Below are positions 8,742 to 18,489 of a stretch of 64,000 nt of DNA, piece by piece. The stretch's first letter is position 1; every line of letters begins with the position of its first letter. The position numbers were made by a program, and so were the translations under genes. This DNA comes from UBA1275 sp002323515. Its GTDB lineage: Bacteria; Bacteroidota; Rhodothermia; Balneolales; Balneolaceae. The notes beneath the pieces were generated by a model. That model searched no databases. It was not told where the DNA came from and worked only from the letters and a program-made list of their open reading frames with translations. The DNA lies in the NCBI GenBank assembly GCA_964007875.1, contig CAXGAH010000001.1, forward strand, positions 127,455-191,454. Reading direction: 5' to 3'.

Positions 8742-9767
8742 TTACGAGTTTTCGGTAATTTTTAAAATGGACTTGTACTTGTTAATATACCATAATACTG
8801 TCTCCTCTAACATTCCATCGAAATCAGGATTAGGTTCCCAGCCCAGTTCATCTTTAATTTTCGATGCATCAATTGCATAACGAAAATCGTGACCTAGACG
8901 GTCGGTAACAAAAGAGATTAAATTTTTATAATCACTCTCAGGCCCTTTGTCAATGTGTTTATTTAAGATCTCACAAATCTTGTGAACCAAATCGATATTC
9001 TTCCATTCATTATTTCCCCCAATATTGTAGGTCTGACCCGCTCTCCCAGTCAGAAATACTTCCTCTATAGCACTACAATGATCCTTGACAAATAACCAAT
9101 CCCGGATATTTTCACCTTTTCCATAGATAGGAATCTCTTTGAGCTGCATCGCACTTCGAATAACTGTCGGTATTAATTTTTCATCGTGTTGATGCGGCCC
9201 ATAATTGTTAGAACAATTTGTGGTTACTACATTCATCCCGTAGGTTTGAAAATACGAACGAACAATAAAATCACTAGCTGCCTTAGAGGCGGAATAAGGA
9301 GAATTAGGAGCGTAAGGAGTCTGCTCAGTAAAATAGCCATCCTCTTCTAGTTCTCCATACACTTCATCAGTTGATACATGCAAAAATCGAGGGTCGGCAA
9401 ACTCTTCAGGTTCTTGCATCCAAAGCTGTCTACACTCTTCTAGAATATTAAAGGTCCCTACCACATTTGACTGAATGAATGGTTCCGGACCATGAATCGA
9501 ATTGTCTACATGCGATTCAGCGGCTAAATGTATAACAGCATTTGGACGATAGCTCTTTACTGCTTCTTGTACAGCAAGGCGATCTATGAGGTCAATCTTT
9601 TTGAAATGATAACCCTCAGAATGCTTGATCGGATTCAAGTAATTACGATCCGAGGCATAGGTGAGTTTATCTATATTATATATGTTCCACTCAGGATATT
9701 TTTCAAAAATATGGAGAATTAAATTAGAGCCAATAAATCCAGCTCCACCCGTTATTATTAATTTCAT
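8742..9767 (-). CDS. rfbB: dTDP-glucose 4,6-dehydratase
   Basis: 341-residue extended short-chain dehydrogenase that oxidises and dehydrates dTDP-glucose to dTDP-4-keto-6-deoxyglucose, the second step of dTDP-L-rhamnose synthesis. The NAD-binding GGAGFIGSN is at the N-terminus, STDEVYGEL (substrate Thr and catalytic Asp-Glu) is in the middle, and the YSASKAA motif supplies catalytic Tyr and Lys. Its start overlaps the end of rfbC by four bases. The order on this strand is rfbA-rfbD-rfbC-rfbB, a compact pathway operon. The product rhamnose would go to surface polysaccharide. Confidence 0.95.
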   Translation of the reverse strand: MKLIITGGAGFIGSNLILHIFEKYPEWNIYNIDKLTYASDRNYLNPIKHSEGYHFKKIDLIDRLAVQEAVKSYRPNAVIHLAAESHVDNSIHGPEPFIQSNVVGTFNILEECRQLWMQEPEEFADPRFLHVSTDEVYGELEEDGYFTEQTPYAPNSPYSASKAASDFIVRSYFQTYGMNVVTTNCSNNYGPHQHDEKLIPTVIRSAMQLKEIPIYGKGENIRDWLFVKDHCSAIEEVFLTGRAGQTYNIGGNNEWKNIDLVHKICEILNKHIDKGPESDYKNLISFVTDRLGHDFRYAIDASKIKDELGWEPNPDFDGMLEETVLWYINKYKSILKITENS

Positions 9768-10312
9768 AAAAATATGTCTTCTTCTTTAAGTGATGAAAAA
9801 AGCGGTAGACATCGGTCTTTTTCAGACAAAATCGGTTTGCTTATCTCCCAGTCAATGTGGATTAGAGGATCGTCCCAGCGGATACCACGCTCGGATTCTT
9901 TATCATAATATCGGGTGCACTTATAATGGACAATCGCTTGATCTGACAATACAGAAAATCCATGTGCAAATCCCTCAGGAATATACAACTGTTTGTGATT
10001 CTTTTCGGATAAAACTACCGAGTAATACTGTCCAAAAGTGGAGGAGTTTTTTCGTAAATCAACGGCTACATCTAAAATTTGACCGCTAATACACTGTACA
10101 AGTTTAGCTTGAGGGCGTTCCTTTTGATAGTGTAGCCCTCTGATCGTACCCTGATAAGATCTAGAAATATTATCTTGGACAAACTCATCAATCAGTATTA
10201 AATCAGCTGCCCATGTACCTCGAAAGGTTTCTTTAAAATAACCGCGATCATCTGAAAAAGCTTTTAATTCTAGAAGCTTAACACCCGGTAATGAAGTTTC
10301 ATGAATTTGCAT
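9764..10312 (-). CDS. rfbC: dTDP-4-dehydrorhamnose 3,5-epimerase
   Basis: 182-residue cupin-fold epimerase that inverts C3 and C5 of dTDP-4-keto-6-deoxyglucose. The motif GLHYQKERPQAKLV contains the catalytic His, and LDVAVDLRKNS and IPEGFAHGF are the other conserved blocks. Length is normal. It lies between rfbD (11 bases upstream) and rfbB (four-base overlap downstream) and is certainly part of the same operon. Confidence 0.95.
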   Translation of the reverse strand: MQIHETSLPGVKLLELKAFSDDRGYFKETFRGTWAADLILIDEFVQDNISRSYQGTIRGLHYQKERPQAKLVQCISGQILDVAVDLRKNSSTFGQYYSVVLSEKNHKQLYIPEGFAHGFSVLSDQAIVHYKCTRYYDKESERGIRWDDPLIHIDWEISKPILSEKDRCLPLFSSLKEEDIFL

Positions 10313-10323
10313 ATATCTTCTTA

Positions 10324-11190
10324 TTACTCATGATTTAAAGCAGATAGTAAGGTTTTACAACCAATTTCCCAAGAGTGGATCGGCATCCCCAAATCGTTCA
10401 GCCTCTTAGTGGCAAGTTTAGAAAAATGAGGACGTTTGGCCACTGTTGGAAACGCAGAACTATCAACTGCCTCGATCGGAATGTCAACCTGGGCATCCTC
10501 CATAATTCTCTTAGCAAAATCATACCAACTAATACATCCATCACTTCCCAAGTGAAATAAACCAGATTGCTTATGATGAATTAAGAACAGACTTTGCTCC
10601 ACCACATCTGGCACAAAACTAGGCACTCCAAACTGATCATTAACCACCTTCAGTTGCCCCATTGTCTTAGCTCTATTGATAATAGCCTTAACAAAATTAT
10701 TTCCATCCAATCCACATAACCATGAAACACGAAGTACTAAGGCTGTAGGCAATGCCTTAAATACAGCCTGCTCGCCTTCGAATTTAGTGGCCCCATATCT
10801 GTTGATAGGGTCTGCTGGTGCATCTTCCGGATACCCTTCTTCAAACATCTCCCTATCTGTGAGCTTCCCCGAGAAAACGTAATCCGTGGAGTAATGCACC
10901 ATTTGAATCCCTCTCGCAGCACAAGCTTCGGCCAACAATTTAGGACCTAACACGTTCCCAAGATAAGCTTCCTCGGTCTGTATTTCTGCTTTATCGACTT
11001 CTGTGTAGGCAGCCGTATTGACACATACATCGGGTTCATGCATATCAAATGCCTTAGCAATACTCTGGGCATCACATATATCTAGCCCTCCTCTGTCAAG
11101 GGCTACAAAATCATCACTAGAACGTCCTTTTAGACTCCTTTGCCACCCATTACCAAGTTGTCCACCAGAACCCGCTACCAAAAACTTCAT
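10324..11190 (-). CDS. rfbD: dTDP-4-dehydrorhamnose reductase
   Basis: 288-residue NAD(P)-dependent reductase that makes dTDP-L-rhamnose in the last step of the pathway. Visible motifs are the nucleotide-binding GSGGQLGNGW at the N-terminus, STDYVFSG, and YGATK with the catalytic Tyr and Lys. The ATG shares one base with the rfbA stop (TAATG), which implies translational coupling. Length fits RmlD. Confidence 0.94.
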   Translation of the reverse strand: MKFLVAGSGGQLGNGWQRSLKGRSSDDFVALDRGGLDICDAQSIAKAFDMHEPDVCVNTAAYTEVDKAEIQTEEAYLGNVLGPKLLAEACAARGIQMVHYSTDYVFSGKLTDREMFEEGYPEDAPADPINRYGATKFEGEQAVFKALPTALVLRVSWLCGLDGNNFVKAIINRAKTMGQLKVVNDQFGVPSFVPDVVEQSLFLIHHKQSGLFHLGSDGCISWYDFAKRIMEDAQVDIPIEAVDSSAFPTVAKRPHFSKLATKRLNDLGMPIHSWEIGCKTLLSALNHE

Positions 11191-11894
11191 TATTCCATCG
11201 TTAATTTATTAGCTAACCGATAGGATTCTGGAGTACCGGCGTCCGTCCACCAACCTTCCAATAACGCACTACTCATCTGGTTTTGACGGATATAATAGTT
11301 ATTTACATCGGTTATTTCTAACTCTCCTCTCTTCGATGGCTTTAAATCTCGAATGGCTGAAAACACTTTAGAATCATAAAAATAGATACCCGTAACTGCA
11401 AAGGATGTAGGTGGATTTTCTGGTTTTTCTTGGATTTCTGTGACCTTATCACCATCAAGTAAGGCGACACCATATCGTTGTGGATCGGGTACCTGTTTCA
11501 ACAAAATCATAGCGCCGTTACCTGTATATGTGCGAGCACTTGTAGTGAGATCGTCTTCAAAAATATTATCACCCAGAATGACAACAATAGGATCCTGTCC
11601 GGCAAAGTTCTCGGCTAATCCCAAAGCCTGTGCAATTCCTCCTGCTTGATCCTGAACCTTATAGGTGAACCGGCAATTATACTCGGCACCAGATCCCAAT
11701 AAATTCACCACATCACCCATATGTTCGGTGCCAGTGACAATCAAAATATCCTGTATACCAAGGCCGGTGAGTTTTTCAATTGGATGAAAGATCATCGGTT
11801 TATTGCCAACTGGTAACAGATGCTTGTTAGTGACCTTGGTTAAAGGATATAAACGAGATCCCGTCCCACCTGCAAGTATAACACCTTTAAGCAT
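11190..11894 (-). CDS. rfbA: Glucose-1-phosphate thymidylyltransferase, short form
   Basis: 234-residue nucleotidyltransferase that starts with the signature LAGGTGSRLYPLT and has the PMIFHPIEKL and ILGDNIFEDD metal/sugar-binding segments. It should join dTTP and glucose-1-phosphate to give dTDP-glucose. Classical RmlA is about 290 residues; this protein lacks the C-terminal extension that carries the allosteric dTTP site and resembles the short SpsI-type enzymes. Position as first gene of the rml set supports the function. It begins 7 bases after pdhC ends, so it may be transcribed together with the pyruvate dehydrogenase genes. Confidence 0.88.
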   Translation of the reverse strand: MLKGVILAGGTGSRLYPLTKVTNKHLLPVGNKPMIFHPIEKLTGLGIQDILIVTGTEHMGDVVNLLGSGAEYNCRFTYKVQDQAGGIAQALGLAENFAGQDPIVVILGDNIFEDDLTTSARTYTGNGAMILLKQVPDPQRYGVALLDGDKVTEIQEKPENPPTSFAVTGIYFYDSKVFSAIRDLKPSKRGELEITDVNNYYIRQNQMSSALLEGWWTDAGTPESYRLANKLTME

Positions 11895-11900
11895 AATAAT

Positions 11901-13163
11901 TTAGAGTAACATCGATAGTGGATTTTCAATAAGTGAACGAAGTGTATTCAAGAATTCAGCAGCTTTAGCCCCATCTACGATACGGTGATCACTAGATAAG
12001 GTAACCTTCATTCGCTTACCTGGCACAACCGCACCATTTTCCACAACAGGAACGTCTCGGATAGCACCTACAGCAAGAATACATGCATTTGGAGGATTAA
12101 TGATCGCGGTGAATTCTTCTATTCCAAACATACCTAAGTTACTGATAGTAAATGTACTTCCCTCCATTTGCTCTGGAGCTAACTTTCGGTCTCTTGCCAA
12201 GCCTGCCAATTCACGGGTTTCTGAGGAAATCTGAACGAGTCCTTTTTGATCTACATGTCTAAGTACCGGTGTCATTAGACCTTCATCAATAGCAACTGCT
12301 ATTGCAATGTGTACATCACCATGCTCAATTATCATATCCCCCATCCAAGAACTATTTATGGCTTGGTGTCTTGAAAGAGCCACTGCTGAGGCCTTTAAAA
12401 CGATATCATTAAAGCTGATTTTAATGTCCAACTTATCCTTGAGCTGCGTTCTTGCTTCAATAGCAGCTTTCATATCAATATCTATGGTCTCATAAAAATG
12501 CGGATTGGTAAATTTACTTTCTGAGAGTCGTTTCGCAATGACTTTACGCATTTGGGAGACTTTGACCTCTTGTGAGGCTAAAGAAGAGAAACTCTTAGCT
12601 GTTGATGAAGCCATTGGCGCAGGAGCTCCAGGTCGGGTAAGTGTACTTGAAGTTGCGCTTTGTGCCGTTTCTACATCCTTTTTAACGATTCTTCCCTCAG
12701 GGCCAGAACCAGCAATGCTGTTTAAATCTACTCCTTTATCTGCAGCAATTTTTTTTGCTAGTGGGCTTGCTTTAATTCGGCCGTCCCCCACTGATGGAGC
12801 TAAAACGGCAGTTGGAGCAGCCACTGCTTCTTCGGTTTTCGTGACTTTATCATCTTCAGTCACAGGAGCAGAGTCAGTCGTTTCTGAATTAGAATTATTA
12901 TCTAACAAAGATGAAATATCTTCGCCCGCTTCACCAATGATAGCAATAAGTCCACCCAACGGTACCGCATCCCCTTCACCTGGTACAATCTTCAAAATAG
13001 TACCCGCATCGAATACTTCCACGTCCATAGTTGCCTTATCAGTTTCTACTTCGGCGATGATATCCCCAGCTGATACCGAATCACCTTCATTAACATTCCA
13101 TGTAGCGATTACCCCTTCTTCCATAGTATCGCTGAGTTTGGGCATTTCAATCTTAATGGCCAT
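11901..13163 (-). CDS. pdhC: Pyruvate dehydrogenase E2, dihydrolipoamide acetyltransferase
   Basis: 420-residue core subunit of the pyruvate dehydrogenase complex. One lipoyl domain is at residues 1-80 with the lipoylated Lys in ETDKATMDVE. A Ala/Thr-rich linker follows, then a peripheral-subunit-binding domain at about 128-165 (ASPLAKKIAADKGVDL). The catalytic acetyltransferase domain occupies the C-terminal half and ends with the active-site SSDHRIVDGA. It acts with PdhA and PdhB encoded upstream; no E3 (lpd) gene is in the window. The order of domains is normal. Confidence 0.95.
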   Translation of the reverse strand: MAIKIEMPKLSDTMEEGVIATWNVNEGDSVSAGDIIAEVETDKATMDVEVFDAGTILKIVPGEGDAVPLGGLIAIIGEAGEDISSLLDNNSNSETTDSAPVTEDDKVTKTEEAVAAPTAVLAPSVGDGRIKASPLAKKIAADKGVDLNSIAGSGPEGRIVKKDVETAQSATSSTLTRPGAPAPMASSTAKSFSSLASQEVKVSQMRKVIAKRLSESKFTNPHFYETIDIDMKAAIEARTQLKDKLDIKISFNDIVLKASAVALSRHQAINSSWMGDMIIEHGDVHIAIAVAIDEGLMTPVLRHVDQKGLVQISSETRELAGLARDRKLAPEQMEGSTFTISNLGMFGIEEFTAIINPPNACILAVGAIRDVPVVENGAVVPGKRMKVTLSSDHRIVDGAKAAEFLNTLRSLIENPLSMLL

Positions 13164-13188
13164 AGCTTAATTTTTTGCAGTGTTTATA

Positions 13189-14166
13189 TTAGTAGCTTAC
13201 CTGTTTAACGGCGTTAATAATTTGTTTTGGACTTGGCAACCAAGCATCGAATAATGGTTTCGAAAATGGAGCGTTTACATCTGGTAAACAAACTCGCAGT
13301 ACCGGTGCATCCAAATAATCAAATGCTTCTCGTTGAATTAAGAATCCAATTTCAGCGGCAAATCCAGCAAATGGATGTGCTTCATCAATGACAATACATC
13401 GATTCGTTTTTTTAACTGATTGCAGTATTAACTCTAAATCTAGAGGTTTAACCGTTCTTGGGTCTATGATTTCACATTCAATTCCATCTTTAGCTAATTC
13501 ATTTGCAGCTTGAACCGCTAAGTGATACATCTTACCGTGTGCAACGAGAGTAACATCTGAACCTTCTCGTTTAATCTTTCCTTTTCCAATAGGGATGATG
13601 AAATCCACTTCATCAGAAACCTCGCCCTTTAATCCATACATTTGCTCAGATTCCATAAAGAGAACTGGATTTTCGTCTCTAATGGCTGATTTCATAAGTC
13701 CTTTTGCGTCATTAGGCTCTGAAACATAGATAACTTTTAGTCCAGGGAATTGGGCATACATAGAATCATAGGCTACTGAGTGAGTCGCTCCTAATTGTCC
13801 AGCCGAAGCATTTGGGCCCCGAAAAACAATAGGGCAATCGGCTTGGCCACCCGTCATATATTTCACCTTAGTTGCGTGGTTGATTATCTGATCTGCAGCA
13901 AGTACCGCAAAGTTAAAGGTCATAAATTCAACGATTGGTCTAAGACCATTCATAGCGGCTCCAACTCCAAGTCCAGCAAAACCCAATTCCGAAATAGGGG
14001 TATCAATGACTCGTCGATACCCGTATTTATCCAACAGGCCTTCCGTTACTTTATATGCTCCATTATATTCAGCTACTTCTTCACCCATTACAAAGACTCG
14101 CTCATCACGAGCCATTTCTTCGTCTATTGCGTGCTTGAGTGCTTCTCTAAATTGTAAAACTGCCAT
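13189..14166 (-). CDS. pdhB: Pyruvate dehydrogenase E1 component, beta subunit
   Basis: 325-residue beta subunit of the thiamine-diphosphate-dependent E1 of pyruvate dehydrogenase, which decarboxylates pyruvate and reductively acetylates the E2 lipoyl group. Conserved blocks include EALKHAIDEEM, VFVMGEEVAEYNGAYKVT, TPISELGFAG and the C-terminal DEAHPFAGFAAEI. It lies 11 bases after pdhA and 25 bases before pdhC, so the three form one operon. Confidence 0.95.
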   Translation of the reverse strand: MAVLQFREALKHAIDEEMARDERVFVMGEEVAEYNGAYKVTEGLLDKYGYRRVIDTPISELGFAGLGVGAAMNGLRPIVEFMTFNFAVLAADQIINHATKVKYMTGGQADCPIVFRGPNASAGQLGATHSVAYDSMYAQFPGLKVIYVSEPNDAKGLMKSAIRDENPVLFMESEQMYGLKGEVSDEVDFIIPIGKGKIKREGSDVTLVAHGKMYHLAVQAANELAKDGIECEIIDPRTVKPLDLELILQSVKKTNRCIVIDEAHPFAGFAAEIGFLIQREAFDYLDAPVLRVCLPDVNAPFSKPLFDAWLPSPKQIINAVKQVSY

Positions 14167-14177
14167 CGTAATAAATT

Positions 14178-15278
14178 TTAAACGTGAAAATAAGGATTGT
14201 CTTCGACAAACATGTCGGTATATAATTCGGACTGGTCTGGGAATGGGGACTCATCGGCAAAGGTAACTGCTGCCAATACTTCGTCTTCGATACCCTCTTC
14301 TATTGAGCTAATTTCAGCCTCTTTGCACACTTTTTCAGCGTCTAAATAGGTCTTTAGTCGCTCAATAGGATCTATATTTTGGTATTCCTCTAATTCTTCT
14401 TTGGTTCTATATTTTTGAGGGTCCGACATGGAATGGCCACGGTATCGATAGGTACGAATTTCAACAAACCAAGGCTCTGAATGTTCACGTACATCATCTG
14501 CAATTTCTTTCATTTTTTCATACACAGAAAATACATCCATTCCATTGATCACCGCCGATTTCATTCCATAGCCTTTCGCCCGATCAACAATTTCTGCAAC
14601 AGTATGTCGTTTTGCGGCTGTCCCCATGGAATATCCGTTATTCTCCACCACAAATACAGTGGGAAGCTTCCATAACTGTGCCAAATTCATGGTTTCATGC
14701 AATGCACCTTGATCAACGGCTCCATCGCCAAAGAAACAGGCTGAAATACGTCCATTAGCATTATATTTGTTTGCGAAGGCAAGTCCGCTTGCGATGGGTA
14801 TGTGACCACCAACGATTCCATAGCCACCCCAAAAATGTTTCTTAACGTTGGCAAAATGCATTGAGCCACCTTTGCCTCCAGAGCAACCGGTAGCTTTACC
14901 AAATAATTCTGCCATCCCTTCATTCGCACTAATTCCACGACACAGACCCCATCCATGATCTCTATAGGCAGTTATAATATCATCATCGTTATTGAATGCA
15001 AACACTGTCCCGGTTGATATAGCTTCCTGACCAATATATAGGTGTAAAAAGCCACCAAATTTACCTTTTTGATATTGTTGCATTGCCCGCTCCTCAAATC
15101 GTCGCTGCAGATACATTTGATGGTACATATCTTTGAGCTGCTGGGCCGTTAAACCAAGGCTTTTATGCTTTTTTCTGGTTGCTACTGGTAAATCTACTCC
15201 TTTTTGGACTCCACCTTTCTCAGGGCTTTCCATACCTGTAGGAGCAAATCGGATATCAGATGTTGCTTTTTTCACCAT
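14178..15278 (-). CDS. pdhA: Pyruvate dehydrogenase E1 component, alpha subunit
   Basis: Thiamine-diphosphate-binding alpha subunit of the E1 heterotetramer. The cofactor motif GDGAVDQGALHE followed about 25 residues later by VENN is intact, as are LYIGQEA and the phosphorylation-loop-like YRYRGHSMSDP. The frame extends further upstream to a TTG at 15335, but the extra 19 residues look unlike the family, so I start at ATG 15278, giving 366 residues. It is the first gene of the pdhABC set and probably of the whole minus-strand run down to rsmE. Confidence 0.93.
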   Translation of the reverse strand: MVKKATSDIRFAPTGMESPEKGGVQKGVDLPVATRKKHKSLGLTAQQLKDMYHQMYLQRRFEERAMQQYQKGKFGGFLHLYIGQEAISTGTVFAFNNDDDIITAYRDHGWGLCRGISANEGMAELFGKATGCSGGKGGSMHFANVKKHFWGGYGIVGGHIPIASGLAFANKYNANGRISACFFGDGAVDQGALHETMNLAQLWKLPTVFVVENNGYSMGTAAKRHTVAEIVDRAKGYGMKSAVINGMDVFSVYEKMKEIADDVREHSEPWFVEIRTYRYRGHSMSDPQKYRTKEELEEYQNIDPIERLKTYLDAEKVCKEAEISSIEEGIEDEVLAAVTFADESPFPDQSELYTDMFVEDNPYFHV

Positions 15279-15612
15279 GCTATTGTGTTTTACAGTAATA
15301 AGTAGATGCTTAAGTTTCTGATGCGCGATTTTCAAAATTCTAAAAGCGCAACATTGATCATGTCTATTTGGTTATTTACCATTTACTAGGTCATTGAATA
15401 TTTTTTGTTCATTGTTCAATTGGACACTCTCAATGGTTCATTCAAGTAATCACGATACTTATAGACTCATAATATACCGAATTTTCTTCAAATTATGTGG
15501 CAGTAATAAAGGGTCTTTGTTCATCCATATTAATTAAGCTGAACTATAAACTAGATGAAGCAGATCAATAAATCTGAGCAATTAATCACATAGACAGGCC
15601 CAGAAGACCGAC
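15279..15612. other. Intergenic region between alaS and pdhA
   Basis: About 330 bases between the end of alaS and the start of pdhA on the minus strand. It should contain the promoter of the pdh/rml run. It is AT-rich. I see no hairpin-plus-T-run terminator for alaS, no tRNA and no coding frame that looks real. Confidence 0.5.
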
Positions 15613-18300
15613 TTAGTCAGTAAGCATGCTCTTTGCAGCCGTTATTGCCTCAGGTATCGCTTCAGGCTTTGATCCACCAGCCGTAGCTAAACTAGGCTGA
15701 CCGCCGCCGCCGCCGCCAATTATTCGTCCTAATTTCCTAACAATAGCCCCTGCTTTCAATCCTGTTTGAATGAGGTCCTCGGTGACAGTCGCCAGTATAA
15801 ACACTTTACCCGAATCTTGGTCATGCGTAAATACAGTACTAACTGTCATATTAGGTGATTCATTTAATATACTGTATCCTATGTTTTTAATAGTATCCAT
15901 ATCAAAGGATTCAATATGTCCACAAACCCATTTAATACCGTTATCCAATTGTTCTGCCGTGTTCATAAGAGTCTGTTGACTAGCAATAGCTTTAGCCTTA
16001 ACCAAGGCTTCAACTTTGCGCTCTAACTCTTTTTTATCAGCTTGCAACCGCTCAATAGATTCCGCAAATTCATTGGAAGCACCTAATAGATTAGCTACTG
16101 TTTGTAACTTGCTTTCTTGCTCTGTCACCCACTGCTCAGCCCCAAAAGCCGTTAGTGCCTCGATTCTACGAATACCTGCTGCTACTGAACTTTCATGCAC
16201 TATTTTGAAGAACCCAATTTCCCCGGTATTCTGAACATGTGTTCCACCACATAATTCCATCGAATAATCAGAATCAAAGATGATAACACGAACTCTATCA
16301 CCATATTTTTCACCAAAAAGCATTCTGGCTCCCCGCTCTTTTGCCTGCTCAATAGGGATTTCTCTGTGCTCTTCTAATGGTATACTCGCTCTTATTTTCT
16401 CATTAACCAGCGCTTGAACATCTAAGAGCTGCTGTTTTGTCATAGCTTCAAAATGAGTAAAATCGAAACGAAGATAGTCCTGATTAACTAACGAACCTTT
16501 TTGAGCTACATGCGTACCTAAGACCTTAATAAGCGCTGCTTGCAATAAGTGAGTAGCAGAATGATTAGCACAGGTATACTCTCGAGACATTCTATTCAGA
16601 ATGGCTTCTACCGGTTGATCAAGGGCAGGAAGTTGCTGCACGACCAAAACCGACCCATAAGGACTTTTTTGGACATCAATAACCGCGTACTCTTGATCGG
16701 TTTCATTGTTTTGGTTCGCTGGTTTCAATAATTGTTTCAATAGTCCTTTATCACTTACTTGTCCACCCCCTTCGGCATAAAAGGGATTCTTTTCAAGCAA
16801 TAAGTGAAAAGTATCTTCCACTTCGCGATAAGCTACAATACTGGTTGAAATACTTAGCTGATCATAGCCTACAAATTCCGAGTGCGTTTCTTTTCCCGAA
16901 ACCCAGCTCCACTGCCCTTTCTCGTCATGATCCACTGAAAAAGCTCCAGCCGCTCTAGCCCGAGTTTTTTGCTCATTCATCCGCTCATCAAAGCCGGCCA
17001 CATCGACCCTTAATCCCTTCTCTCTTGCCATCAATTGGGTTAAATCAATAGGAAATCCATAGGTATCATGTAGCTTAAATGCATCTTCTCCAGTGAGTGC
17101 TTCGCTATGCTCTGTCATTTGTTCAAATAGTGCAATACCCTGCCCTAAGGTTCTAATAAAACTTTTTTCTTCAGAGTGCACCACCTTTTCTACATAGGCC
17201 TGTTGGGCAACAAGCTCAGGGAAGACCTCTGAAAATTGCTGCCCCAACACTTGTACCAATTCAAACAGAAAGGGCTCTTTAATACCCAACCGATCCCATG
17301 CATATCGTATGGCTCGCCTCAATATCCTACGCACCACATACCCCCTTCCATCATTCGAAGGAGATGCCCCATCGGCCACGCTAAATGCCACTGCACGAAT
17401 GTGATCGGCAATCACACGAACAGCAATATCGGTATATTCATCATCTCCATAGCTTAAGCCTGCACGATTGGAAATAGCCTGAATTAGTGGACTAAATACG
17501 TCTGAATCGTAGTTCGAGGTTTTGGCTTGCATAACCGCACAAATTCGCTCAAAACCCATACCAGTGTCCACATGTTGAGCAGGAAGGGTTTGTAACTCAC
17601 CTGATTTTAGCCTGTTAAATTGTATAAAGACAAGGTTCCAAATCTCCATTACTCTTGGATCATCTTTGTTCACCAAGCTAGCCCCATCCAATTTTGCGCG
17701 CTCCTGCTCTGATCGCAAGTCAATATGGATTTCCGAACAAGGTCCGCAAGGCCCTGTCTCACCCATTTCCCAGAAGTTATCCTTTTTTCCGCATTCTAGA
17801 ATATGCGCGTGATCAATATTGGTTTGACATTTCCATAAATCAATGGCTTCCTGATCAACTTTTAAACCATCTTCTTGATCTCCACCAAAGACGGTTGCAT
17901 ACAGACGAGAAGGGTCCAACTCCCAGCGATCTACCAATAGCTCCCAAGCCCATGCAATGGCCTCTTCCTTGAAATAATCTCCAAATGACCAGTTACCCAA
18001 CATTTCAAACAACGTATGATGATAGGTGTCATGCCCTACCTCTTCTATATCGTTATGCTTACCACTAACTCGAATACATTTCTGGGTATTAGCTGCTCGT
18101 ATCCATTCCTTGCCCTCAAAAGACAAGGTTTTTTGCTCACCTAAAAAAAGGGGCTTAAATTGATTCATCCCTGCATTTGTAAACAACAATGTTGGGTCAT
18201 CCGCTGGAACAACTGGTGAACCAGATACTATAGCATGATTTTTAGCACCAAAAAAATCTAAAAATTCTTGCCGTATTTGAGAGGAAGTCTTAAAAGCCAT
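15613..18300 (-). CDS. alaS: Alanyl-tRNA synthetase
   Basis: 895-residue class II synthetase that charges tRNA-Ala. The N-terminal catalytic part begins with the typical FLDFFGAKNHAIV and PTLLFTNAGMNQFKPLFLG. The editing domain has HSATHLL with two zinc-site His residues and, further on, CGGTHV with the Cys/His pair. The C-terminal DHHA1 domain ends in the glycine-rich GGGGGGQPSLATAGG. Length is normal. It stands alone on the minus strand and is divergent from the DUF502 gene. Confidence 0.97.
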   Translation of the reverse strand: MAFKTSSQIRQEFLDFFGAKNHAIVSGSPVVPADDPTLLFTNAGMNQFKPLFLGEQKTLSFEGKEWIRAANTQKCIRVSGKHNDIEEVGHDTYHHTLFEMLGNWSFGDYFKEEAIAWAWELLVDRWELDPSRLYATVFGGDQEDGLKVDQEAIDLWKCQTNIDHAHILECGKKDNFWEMGETGPCGPCSEIHIDLRSEQERAKLDGASLVNKDDPRVMEIWNLVFIQFNRLKSGELQTLPAQHVDTGMGFERICAVMQAKTSNYDSDVFSPLIQAISNRAGLSYGDDEYTDIAVRVIADHIRAVAFSVADGASPSNDGRGYVVRRILRRAIRYAWDRLGIKEPFLFELVQVLGQQFSEVFPELVAQQAYVEKVVHSEEKSFIRTLGQGIALFEQMTEHSEALTGEDAFKLHDTYGFPIDLTQLMAREKGLRVDVAGFDERMNEQKTRARAAGAFSVDHDEKGQWSWVSGKETHSEFVGYDQLSISTSIVAYREVEDTFHLLLEKNPFYAEGGGQVSDKGLLKQLLKPANQNNETDQEYAVIDVQKSPYGSVLVVQQLPALDQPVEAILNRMSREYTCANHSATHLLQAALIKVLGTHVAQKGSLVNQDYLRFDFTHFEAMTKQQLLDVQALVNEKIRASIPLEEHREIPIEQAKERGARMLFGEKYGDRVRVIIFDSDYSMELCGGTHVQNTGEIGFFKIVHESSVAAGIRRIEALTAFGAEQWVTEQESKLQTVANLLGASNEFAESIERLQADKKELERKVEALVKAKAIASQQTLMNTAEQLDNGIKWVCGHIESFDMDTIKNIGYSILNESPNMTVSTVFTHDQDSGKVFILATVTEDLIQTGLKAGAIVRKLGRIIGGGGGGQPSLATAGGSKPEAIPEAITAAKSMLTD

Positions 18301-18489
18301 TCGAATTATATGTGAGTTAGGTCTGGATCACTTATATGATTTCATTTATACAATTTCATTCATACAAATAACATGCTTATTAAAGCAGGAAGATAGAAAA
18401 AATACCTATCAGACACATAGATGAATCCCTGCTTAATTCGCCTACATTTAGCTATATTAACTTAATACCCACAACCAAGTCCACACTCT

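Noticed and set aside
12505..13170. 221-codon open frame on the + strand opposite pdhC
   Set aside because: It is a mirror of the Ala/Thr-rich linker and lipoyl region of pdhC; its protein is low-complexity and has no motif.
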